This document shows, piece after piece, positions 37,401 to 47,600 of a DNA stretch of 64,000 bases. The DNA comes from Membranipora membranacea (taxonomy: Eukaryota > Bryozoa > Gymnolaemata > Cheilostomatida > Membraniporidae). Within the stretch, counting starts at the first letter, position 1. Every line of letters starts with the position of its first letter. Location of the stretch: the NCBI GenBank assembly GCA_914767715.1, contig OU612068.1, forward strand, positions 15,810,001 through 15,874,000. The letters are read 5' to 3'. The notes under the pieces are model-generated. The model did no database searches and was not told where the DNA came from. It worked only from the letters and a program-made list of their open reading frames with translations. The position numbers and the translations under genes are program-made.

Positions 37401-37610
37401 ATCCATCAACACTGTCACTAGCCTACGTCATACAATCATCATCATTCATTGAAGAATAATAAGATAATAATATATATAGAATCACAGAAGAGAAGAGAAA
37501 GATATATGTTAATTTATACAGTACAGCTCCATATGCACATCATTCTTGACCTTTATATCACTGATACCAGAGTATATCTTTCTTGGCTACTATGAGCAGA
37601 TTAACCAAGA
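37126..37610. repeat. Tandem pair of about 243-bp units
   Basis: CTCCAGGCACTCATTTCTGT... to GAGCAGATTAACC is repeated back to back; a third unit plus a partial fourth are at 41154-41430. The units differ by small indels (TATA insert, CCATAG). Confidence 0.9.
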
Positions 37611-37932
37611 TTTCCATGTCATTAAAGGGATAGAGAGACTTGAATTATATACCTTCTTGCAAAATTCAAAATGGAGATTTTGAATATATCAACGAATCCA
37701 CTTTTTTTGAAACTGGTCACATACCAAAACTTCGCGGGCCTATAGACTCACCCCTCTTCTTGCATGCACAATTTGAGCTGTGAATCATATTCTATATATC
37801 ACAGCTATCTGAGTCAACCACATGCAAAACTATGATTCTACACAATATGCATGCTTTATGCAATATGTATATGGACTCTGTGATTGTATTTAGCTGACCT
37901 CACTGAACACACAATGGCTAGTGGATGAAGAT

Positions 37933-38162
37933 GCCAATGATGCCAATGAATTGCCAATGAATGCCAATGATGAATGCCAATGATGAATGCCAATGATGCC
38001 AATGAATGCCAATGATGAATGCCAATGATGAATGCCAATGATGCCAATGAATGCCAATGAATGCCAATGAATGCCAATGAATGCCAATGAATGCCAATGA
38101 ATGCCAATGATGAATGCCAATGATGAATGCCAATGATGAATGCCAATGATGATGCCAATGAA
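37933..38162. repeat. ATGCCAATGA minisatellite
   Basis: About 20 units of ATGCCAATGA with some expanded to GATGAATGCCAAT. All minus-strand frames are open and give His/Trp/Ile/Leu/Ala repeats only because of the repeat. At the parental locus (near 11580) only a single unit-like ATTGGCAT is present, so the array grew after the copy was made. Confidence 0.93.
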
Positions 38163-38166
38163 TTGA

Positions 38167-38321
38167 AACTTTCAATTCAAGCAAGGGTCCCTCCAACAAT
38201 GAACTCCCTCTAACTCCTTGATTCAAGACAGGCTAGATTCATTGAATGAATCTAGCCTGTCTTGAATCAAGGAGTTAGAGGGAGTTCATTGTTGGAGGGA
38301 CCCTTGCTTGAATTGAAAGTT
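38167..38321. repeat. Perfect palindrome, about 77-bp arms
   Basis: Left arm ACTTTCAATTCAAGCAAGGG... to CTAGATTCATT, one central G (38244), right arm its exact reverse complement. The parental site (11465-11580) has these words only once and not as a palindrome. Confidence 0.93.
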
Positions 38322-38801
38322 GACAAGTAAGCTTCGTCAAGACAGGCTAATGCTAATCATCAGGCAAATGAATAATTAATTCCCCTCATTATTATACCAA
38401 TGTGCATTGATCATGCATTGGACTGGTTCCTGGGGCTTGCAACCATGTGTTGTGGCTGTTTTCAGAGGATCTTAACCACCAATCTGGTGGTTTTAGTGGA
38501 TGATCTGCATCAAAGGGAAAATACAAGCTTACAATACTCAGTGGCCAGCACCCCAGAGCCCATGTGTTTATGTCTGATCACCATATCTATGTGCATCCAA
38601 AACCTTGATATCTTGCGCACATATTGATAGACAAAGACACCTCAGTTTCCTTACCTCAGATGATCGGTAGCACATCCTATTGATTTGTCGAAGAAATCTC
38701 CCCTTAAGTGATCTCCGGCAATAGCCTTTGAAAGTTTCCATGGGTCCAGAGATCATGTTCCACTGGGCAACTGGATGAGAACAAACTGGGTATTTCCTTA
38801 A

Positions 38802-39178
38802 AGGGCAACCAAGGTTTCGCAGCAATGCATTAATGGGTAGCAAATAATGTGCTGGGCAGCTTCAGCTTTGTGCATTACGCGATGCAAAACTCAAAGTAGT
38901 TGCTGACTCTAAGCTGGGTAACACTTCAGTTTAGGGGAGGTTCCAAGACTTTGCTGTAATAATTATAGAGCACAGGCTAAATAATAACAGGAACAGGAAA
39001 CTGCTATGTGGTATTCTCTTTTAGCTGAGTTTGAGTGCCTGATGGAAGAAATGTTTCACAAGAATTCTGGCTGAATAATCATCCGAATTATATTTTGTCT
39101 TTTTCCCCATGCAGAAGGTGCAATCTGCTATTAATCAATGGCCATCAATGAGAGGTTGTTTGAAACCTTGGTTGCACT
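38802..39178. mobile_element. piggyBac-like MITE with TTAA target duplication
   Basis: A 377-bp element with inverted ends AGGGCAACCAAGGTTTC and GAAACCTTGGTTGCACT, flanked by TTAA at 38798-38801 and 39179-39182. The empty parental site is at about 11050 (reverse of CCTTAAATC, one TTAA). No coding capacity. Confidence 0.88.
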
Positions 39179-39200
39179 TTAAATCTGTTTGTCAAAATAG

Positions 39201-40158
39201 GTATGTGTTATACATTACATTGCATTATAGGAACTTAATGTTAAAAAAGTTAAATAGTTTCACTGCAACAAAAACAAATAGCTGAAATTAAAGAAGCTAC
39301 TTAACTAGGTGTGACAGTGTGTGTTGTACGTTGATCGGTTCTTCTCCTGATATTATTTGGTCTGGGTCACTTCTCTTGAATAAACACAAAATCAACAGAT
39401 ACATTTACCATGATCAATCAGGTTGATCTTACACATCTAGTACCATTTGTGACTTACTAACAGTACCATAAGATATCTAGATTTATTTTAGTCTTTGATT
39501 TATAGGTGTGCAGTGGCTACAAGGTGTAGTGGAATGACTGGCAAACACATAGCGGATGACTTGAATAGCGTCATAGCAAAGCAAATGTTAAATTTGACAT
39601 GTGGAGACATCAGGTGAAAACAGAGGTCAGTGACTATCAGATGTTATGCTCAAACAGTTACGTATGATAAAGTTGTGTGTCAGATTTACATGGTAAAAAA
39701 ATTCAAGGCACCTCTCTTTCGCTGCATTATGATGTCACAGTGAACAGGAAGTGCTTGTGTCTTGTATGGCATATCCTGCTCACTGTGACATTATAATGCA
39801 GAGTATGAGAGGTGCCTTCCCTTATGGGAAGCACTCTTTTCACCATCAATAATTCACAACAAGAAGAGCATTGAATTTTTTACCATGCGAATCTCACATA
39901 ACTTTATCATAAGGAACTGCCTGACTATAACATGAATTGGTCTTTGGGTAGCCTTTAACATTTTTAATGGTTGGCTTAAATAAAGTTGAATATTTCAGTT
40001 AATAAGAAATCAATCATTGTCATGTTTTAATCATTCTTGATTCCACCATACATGAATGGAATAATATTTTCTGTTCTACCTTCCAGATAACCTCCCTACA
40101 GAAAACAATTGAACAGAGTCAGAGAGAACTGAATGAGAAGTTAGCGAAGCTCAAAACC
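39201..40158. repeat. Inverted copy of the TRIM fragment
   Basis: The reverse complement of about 27205-28160. Variant bases (CTAGTTAAGTAGC, TTTTGTGTTTATTC) match the copy-2 fragment and not copy 1, so it derives from copy 2. It begins exactly at the donor GTATGT of TRIM exon 3 and ends inside the coiled-coil exon (GCTCAAAAC). Confidence 0.88.
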
Positions 40159-41428
40159 TGCATATGATGGAAAAGAAAGGCAATGATACCAAATCGAGAA
40201 GGTGTTACAATAACTACACACAAGACATAAGACATAAGCCCTGAACTGTGATACAGACTCTTGATGAACAGTTTGTAATAGAGACTACTGAGCAAAACAG
40301 GTGACAAGTTATAGAAATTAAATATGACTGAGCTGACATTTTACCCAGAAAGCATTGCGTCTGGCCAACTTCATCATCCTTTCCTTGGTTCTAGCCTACG
40401 GTCAGCTCCGCTGACATTGGATTCAGTTTATGTTTATTCCAAAATACACTCAAGGATCAGGGATGTAGCCTAATGTAGGATGTTCTGTGGAATATAGAGT
40501 GAGGAAAAATATACAGATCGTTTTGAAAACTTACCGATACAATGAAATCATCTGTTATGACACCAAACAGGGAAATACCGCCTAACTCTCCCTGCATAGT
40601 GACCTAGAACATTCTGTAATCAATAACCGCAGTTACTCTCCAGTAGTTTCACTCTTCTTCTACACTGTAATTTGTGAATGTACATTGCTCAATGCTTTCC
40701 TTTTTTCTTCATGTCCCTTTCTAGAGATAACAGATGTGAATAATGATCATCTGCAACATTGCCATAGTTGTTAAACATCATGTTGCCAGCTTTGTAAAGC
40801 AAACTAAAGCACATTGGACTCCATGAGGGGCTGTACAATGTTGAGATTCGTATGTTCAATCAATTGTTATTTAATGAAGAAAAGGGTCAGTATAATATTG
40901 CATATAGGTATCTTGTCAAAACCAATGGTGGAAAAAAGAATAAGGCTTAAGCTAGTCATCTACTAGTTAATAATGCATATTGAGCAGATCTACTCAATGT
41001 TTGTCCAATCCAACCCTTGACCTTGGAGGGCAAGTTAAACTTATTAAATTATCCAAACCTGACTAGATAAATTTTAATATTTGGCAAAGTATACATGGTT
41101 GTCACAAGGAGTAAAAAACTCCTTGTGACAACCATGTATACTTTGCCAAATCTCCAGGCACTCATTTCTGTGGTTGTCTATCCATCCATCAACACTGTCA
41201 CTAGCCTACGTCATACAATCATCATCATTCATTGAAGAATAATAAGATAATAATATAGAATCACAGAAGAGAAGAGAAAGATATATGTTAATTTATACAG
41301 TACCATAGCTCCATATGCACATCATTCTTGACCTTTATATCACTGATACCAGAGTATATCTTTCTTGGCTACTATGAGCAGATTAACCTTGGGTCACTCC
41401 AGGCACTCATTTCTGTGGTTGTCCATCC
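40158..41428. repeat. Segment D, second copy
   Basis: The direct repeat of 36130-37400, including the palindrome at 41079-41151, ending in a short TCCA run before copy 2 of the large block resumes at 41442. Confidence 0.9.
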
Positions 41429-41622
41429 ATCCATCCATCCAGATATAAAAGTGCTCATTTATGAGACTCATATCATTATTTAGACAACAGGTACTGAGGA
41501 ATCCTGCACTGAAAAAACTAATTGGTCAAGTAAGTTAAACATAGATAGATATATATACACTGAGAAGGACACATTCATTCTGAGAACTCTCAGTCTCTCT
41601 GCTTAACCTGACATACAACAAT

Positions 41623-41731
41623 CATAGGCATCTGGAGTTACAAGCATGTCCAGTATCAACCACCCCCTTTCCCTCCGAGAGGGAAAGGGGGTGGTTGATA
41701 CTGGACATGCTTGTAACTCCAGATGCCTATG
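41623..41731. mobile_element. Hairpin insertion, perfect 53-bp arms
   Basis: CATAGGCATCTGGAGTTACA... with a three-base centre (CGA at 41676-41678) and a perfect reverse-complement arm. Copy 1 (about 21565) lacks it. CATACAA flanks both sides, a possible 7-bp target duplication. Confidence 0.85.
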
Positions 41732-42012
41732 CATACAATACATACATTATTATTAGGCATACCTACTATTTTTATAAACAATGATTATTTACTTACTAGC
41801 TCAAAGTCAACTGAGTGTCCCTCACCAACATAGCATGTGTGGACAGGCTACACTTTGACCTGCTTTCAAGATAAGGCCTTGGACTCATGGCCTTGTATGC
41901 AGTTGCAGCCCATGGTTGGTAAACAACTGTATGTGGCATTTTTTCAGCAGCAAAATTATGACACTGATCATCATTGTACTAAGATTAATTTGTGACTGAT
42001 CTATTTTAGGAC

Positions 42013-44018
42013 ATGGCAGTCCCAGCATCTTCAGTAGCTGCTGATCCTAAATTGGAAACGGAGACAGCAACTTTCGCTCTTAACTGATTTTGGTTCCCAG
42101 AGGCCCAGTTTGGCTGCGCCTCTGGGGTTATCCGCATTAAAGTAGGGTATACAGGAGGATCGTCTGAGTTCCCCACCTACACTAATCTGTAAGTATACTG
42201 CCTAAGCCTTATGAATCAGAACCATCTATGATTTGATATTGTAACACCATGGCATCAATGGAAGAATAACTATCCGCATGTACTCCATAATGCCAGCGAT
42301 CATTACACTTGTGAAAATAGCAACGTGACTTAACTTATCAATATGCAGATATGAAAAGTATTGCTATACAGTCAAACTTTCAGAGATGAGGTCAAGGATA
42401 CATAACATATATCATAGCTTATCAGTAAAAGTGGCTCCGTGGTATAATATATTTTCTGGGTGGTATAGACAGACACTGTATTTACCGGAGGTCAGGGAAT
42501 CAGATTGCCGTATTGTGTAGTTAACTCACTTCATTTTAAGTTATCACCATATATTTGGTCTTTTTCAGTGCGGATCACACCGAGACTGTACAATTACAAT
42601 ATGACCCTAAAGTTACATCTTACTCAAAATTACTAAAAATGTTCTGGAGCAATCACGACTCTACCGCCTGTCACACTCGTCAGTATATGTCGGCCATATT
42701 CTATCACGGGGAAGAACAGAAAGAGTTGGCGGAGCAGTCCAAACTGGCTCATCAGAAAGAGAAAATGAGTAAAGTGCAGACAAAAATACTTCCTGCTAAC
42801 AGATTCTATGATGCTGAAGAGTAAGTAAACAGGTCACAGATAATGCTGAGGGTCAATCCTACAAGTCTTTATCGCTTTTAATTAGTATGTGATTATACAA
42901 TCTGGATGAAGGCTAGAAAAATACTGTGCTCCCTATTATAGTCTAACGAATATCCACAATATTTCGCACCATTGGCTTTTTAGTACTACTACCAGCTGTC
43001 ATTATGCTTTGAAGCACTCTGGACTGTAGCCTGCCTCAACAAGCTTGTCATGACAGGCTATCTGGGCTGCTGCTCTAATATGTTCTTAAGCTGTTGTAAA
43101 AATTAATTCAGCCTATGTGCTTAGCTAGATCATAGATTGCATACGCAGCTTACATGACTTCCTCGTCTGAAAGCTCCGCATATGATTCACCAACACTGTC
43201 CCTCCTATATGATGAAGGTGAATATCTCAAGTCGATGGTGAATCCATATAACCATAATATCAGTGTGACAAAGCACTTGGATAAACTGGCGCTGCTAAGA
43301 TAGGGCGCATGCATCGTAACTAAACATTATATGTTTGTATACCATGAGCAAAAATCACAAATTTTGGTCTCTGTTCTATAGATATTAGAATTGATGTTTT
43401 ATCAACAATGTATCATTATCTTTGCAGCTATCATCAGAAGTATTTATTGAGGAACCAGGCTGGAGGTTTGTGTCAGAGTTTGCAGCTCAGTGATAAGCTA
43501 CTGATAAGCTCTCATGTGGCGTGTAAACTTAATGGATATGTAGCTGGCTACGGATCCGTCGATCAGTTTGACAAGGTCAGTAAGTCATGTCATGATGTTG
43601 TAATTGACTGGGTCATAAGGTCAACCTTTTTCACATAGTTGTATCTGGAACATGGATATGCAGGGAGAGTTATTCTCATAATGTGTTACTGAACAAGTTA
43701 TGGATCTGAATATATTTCCTACAGAGTTTTACATTAGAACGCGTCTCTCAGCAGTAAATTTATTGCATCTCACTTAGGTTTTGCCCTGATCTCATCTGTT
43801 GAGCTTAGGGTGTTTTGAGGAGTTTTCCTCTCCTGCTGAAGTTTTTATAAACACTTTAATCCGAGAATGATACGATGGCTGAAGTTTTCCTGTCTGTACA
43901 TTTTCTATTCAGCATGTCTTATCTTGTTTTTTTTTTATAGGATGTCTCCAAACTTGGACTCAGCAAGGATCAGGAAGAACATGTGAGGCAGGCTATAGAC
44001 AGATCCTATCCAGCCTAA
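42013..44018 (+). CDS. msrA: Methionine sulfoxide reductase A, selenocysteine-containing (copy 2)
   Basis: Exons 42010-42188, 42569-42820, 43428-43575, 43941-44018; same phases and length (217 residues) as copy 1. The active-site block reads ATFALN-TGA-FWFPEAQFG, so the predicted Sec is kept while the residue before it changed from Ser to Asn. Other changes are few (for example HNL to TNL, DDQ to VDQ, EEY to EEH). The 3'UTR has lost about 130 bp before the SECIS, but the SECIS and AATAAA (44241) remain. Upstream of 41442 the sequence is unrelated to copy 1, so if this is a true paralogue its promoter region differs. Confidence 0.92.
42085..42087 (+). other. Predicted selenocysteine codon (TGA) in MsrA copy 2
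   Basis: In-frame TGA at the catalytic Cys position, codon 25, as in copy 1. Confidence 0.9.
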
Positions 44019-44066
44019 GTAGTTATTTTGAGGTACGCCAACAAAATAAGCAAGGCATTTTTTGAT

Positions 44067-44149
44067 GTTGCCTTCCTGTTGACCGATGACGCTAAATACC
44101 TAATTTCTCATGCAGAAAGGTGTTTAGCTGATGTGTATCCAGGGACAAC
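44067..44149 (+). ncRNA. SECIS element, MsrA copy 2
   Basis: Three bases differ from copy 1: one in the lower stem (T to C), one in the internal loop (GAGCG to GACCG) and one in the apical loop (CTCG to CTCA). The ATGA/TGAT quartet, 11-bp helix II and AA are unchanged. Confidence 0.9.
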
Positions 44150-44641
44150 TTCAATCTCTGTCAAAGCTTAATTTTGTCACTGATGAACCTCTTGCTTACT
44201 ACCACATTTTACAAAGTGCTTTCATTAATTTCAGTAGTGAAATAAAACAAAAGCGGCTAAAACTAACTTTACACCTCATTTATTTCTTCTGAATCTAGTA
44301 GTGATTGAGTCCCAAAGATGACCTTTTCAAAACAAAAGTATTCTCATAAGGGGACAAGACATTATTATTTCTCCCAAAATACAAAGGCAGAGGAGAAAAA
44401 GCAGTTATGTACATATTTACATAGTAATGGTGAAAAGTAATCCTTCCTGGGATCAGCAGGTAGCATGCAAAGATATTCAACCAATGAGTTGTCTGCTCTT
44501 TTTATGAGATATTATGAACGGAGGATGCTCACATCGAAAACTGCAGCACACTTTAGACAGGATAAATTTTATATAAACATCATCTGACATGTAGGTGTTA
44601 TAAAATTAACACGTATATAGTTTGTCTAAGCTCAGTATGAG

Positions 44642-47600
44642 CTAACAATCGAACTTAGACTTCGGGTTGTCGATAAAGTGCTCTGGTCCAGAGAATAAAT
44701 ACACAAACAAGCTGTACATTGGGTGGGACATATCCTCGTGAAAAAAATTAACAATCCTCCTCTTGAAGTCTCTATGCCTCTTATGTGTAAAGTACTGAGT
44801 GCGGACTTTGCAGTTTGCTTTGGGGTAGTTTTCTTCACCTGTAATTTCTTGGGCCTCGCTGCCTTTTATTATATAATAGTTGTCCAGACCTGAATTGTTT
44901 AAAAATGAGCCGAGCCCGTCGTTGATGATGGATTTGGTTGGACGTACATTTAGAGTGTTCACAATAAAAGTGCCGTTGATCATACAGCGCTGAGGTACTT
45001 TGGTGCATACTGGTAGATCCTCCTCGCCAGTGAGAGCTCGCAGGAATAGCTTCATACCGTCAGTTTTACCGATACAGGGCTCTCTGCTATAGAGGGGAGT
45101 GCTCTCATCTCCGTTTAAGTACTCCACTACTGTACCATCTGAAATATAAGCTATCAGTGAGTTTTTTCATCTCTTGATGCAAGTTAGTATGGAGAAAATC
45201 ATAATATCTCCCTCAGAAGAGCGGTGTTGGTTGAGGTCAAATTTATTCATTATTTGGCAGATCAGATGCAGAACTTCACAAGTCACAAAGGCTATGTAGC
45301 AATGGGTGGACACAGTGCAATAGCTTGATGGAAATGGTGCGGGGAGGGGCACTGATTTTGTTGTAGAATACTTGCATCACTAGCAGTAATCAGATTGAGT
45401 CCATCTATTTAAAAGATTTCAAGGTAAATATAAAGTCATAATTACTTTTCTCAAAAATGGTAGGAGCTGGACTTTGGCCAAGTGATGTCACGTCTGGAAC
45501 TTCTGCTGTCAAAAGGAAAATTATAATCAGGTTATCAGACAAAGCATTTGAACCATAGATATAGACTAAGAACTATGGCAAACCCTGTGGCTGAGGGGTT
45601 AGCATCAAAGACAGTAGATTGGGATATCTAAATACTATTCCCGATGGCAGCAGATTTCTTTCTGATGATTGAAGTCAAAGGAAATGGCTGTATTTTCGAG
45701 GGGGAGCCATGGGAACACAACTCAGCTCAATCAGGCTGACCTCAAAACCCACATGGAAACATGGTGAATAATCCTTTATTCATGTTGAGTTTACACATAT
45801 AAAGATACAATGCAGAACTTGTGAATGAACCATGGGATAGCTCAAAGATACGTTGTTGTTGAAAGTAACACTGTCACAGTAACATAGTGTCTAAATATAA
45901 TACTAACTAGGTAGAACGTAACTCTCAAGATTGTTCTGCATTTAAACTGTGCCAACATATCTCCCCTAAAAATTATGAAGGCTATTCATTACCTCTTGAA
46001 GAGCTGATGGGCGTAGACTTTCTCTTCCTCCCTCTTAAATTTTTTTCTGTCTTTACAAATGAGCTTGTTTCTCGGGCATCAAAGCCTGGTGAAATGATAC
46101 TTGCTGTGTAAATCAAGACAGAGTCAAGGACAGATTAGACATTAATTGCAGCACTATCCTTCTTATCAAAGCAGTATGGGAGAAGTGCTGCAAAACATGC
46201 CAATACTAGCCTTGTCACAAGTCCACGGTTTTTTGATTTCCTGAAAAACCACAAACCGTGTACGCGTGGCAAGGCTACGCTAATACTATATCCAATATAT
46301 TCTAAGATAAGAAACAAATTATGATTTGATGTATGGAATATTAAAACCAAACTCTCTATTCAGCATTCTGTTTAGAAATTCATAAAATACATCGGATAAA
46401 AAAATTGGTTCTTCCCTAGTCTGAGTCACCCATACTCTAACCCCTGTCAACAGCCCCATTTCTTGATAACATGTCGAAAGCATCAGTTTTCATAAAGTTA
46501 CGAGCCTCACTTGTTTGATGTTACGCTAATTTTACGCATTCCCAATTCCCCAACAGAAAAGCAAGACTACAAAAAAGTAAAAACATAATTATCTAACCTG
46601 TGTATGTAGATTTCGCTGGTGTAGACAAGGTAACTTCTTCTAAAAACATAAATCACGAGATAATAATTCAACGTAGGACAACTCTTATTTGGATCCAGGT
46701 AGCAACAAACACGATTGTTTTCCGTTTATTCAACTTCAAAAACATCTGACATGAAATTGAGATATCTTCCATTATTCATAGATAGTGCAAAGTGATGGAA
46801 AAGGATAATTGGTGTGTGTATTTTATTCTCAACTGGAATACAAAGATTTGATGGTTATCTCATTTACTAGCTGAGGCAAACATTAGCAATAATCTCGCTG
46901 AGTAACAGCTACCCTTCCGTGTTTATTATACTACTTATGTACGCAACTAATATTGACGTAAGAAATCATTAACATCGCATGATCTCCAACGTGACCTATA
47001 TACATGCTGGATTGATTATGGAAGAACATAGCCCGGCACTGGAAACAATACGTGCATAGCTTAATGGATTTTGTATGTCAGTCATTCGACAATGATTTAT
47101 ATACACTTGAACGCTTCCACTTCCACAAGCATATTGGTAATTATTTTACAACTAGGCCCCCCCCCCCCCCCAGGATGTCTGAGTTAAAAAAAATGCTGTA
47201 GCTAGTTAAGTGCTCAAACGGTGCAAGATGCTGGTAGATGCATTTCATTATCAACCGTGGTTGATAATGAAATGCCTCTACCAGCATCTTGCACCGTTTG
47301 AGCGCTTAAACAATGCTGTAGCATGATATGGTATCTCGTATAAAGGTTACATAGCAATATGGTTGCTACCAGACTTAATTGCGATTGAAATTTTGAAACC
47401 TTTAAAAAGTAATTTTGAAACTTGATTTTTCTCACCTTGTACGCCTATTCTTGGTGCGACTAACTTGACTTTATTGATGATATTAGGAATGAATATCTCC
47501 TTCATTAGTCGACCTCTCAGAGTAAACAAGTCTTTACCCATATAGTAGAGTGTGTATCCCGCCGATGCATTTTCATCAACATGGTCAAATACTGCCTGTA

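Larger units (their letters stand above)
37745..39200 (-). repeat. Inverted copy of the P450/MRPL18 intergenic region
   Basis: Corresponds in reverse to 11037-11765: 37745-37930 matches 11580-11765, and 38290-38800 plus 39179-39192 match 11037-11480. It is interrupted by a minisatellite, a palindrome and a TTAA-flanked MITE. Confidence 0.88.
31437..41441. other. 10-kb mosaic block present only in copy 2
   Basis: Replaces 21197-21387 of copy 1. It contains an SGNH gene and its decayed relative; a 1.27-kb segment present twice in direct orientation (36130-37400 and 40158-41428); between these, inverted sequence from 11037-11765 and from the TRIM fragment; plus several palindromes. No transposase, integrase or terminal repeats frame the whole block, so it looks like a rearrangement product rather than one mobile element. 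Confidence 0.75.
26942..46813. repeat. Large duplicated block, copy 2 (with a 10-kb insertion)
   Basis: Collinear with 15868-26928 except for a deletion of the RING exon region (17639-18470 equivalent, at 28696/28697), the 31437-41441 block, and smaller indels. One is the loss of about 110 bp in an MsrA intron at 43188; another is the loss of about 130 bp in the MsrA 3'UTR near 44025. Confidence 0.9.

Noticed and set aside
37856-38226. Three overlapping minus-strand open frames rich in His, Trp, Ile and Ala
   Set aside because: They are open only because the ATGCCAATGA minisatellite has no stops in any minus frame; no splice or codon evidence.
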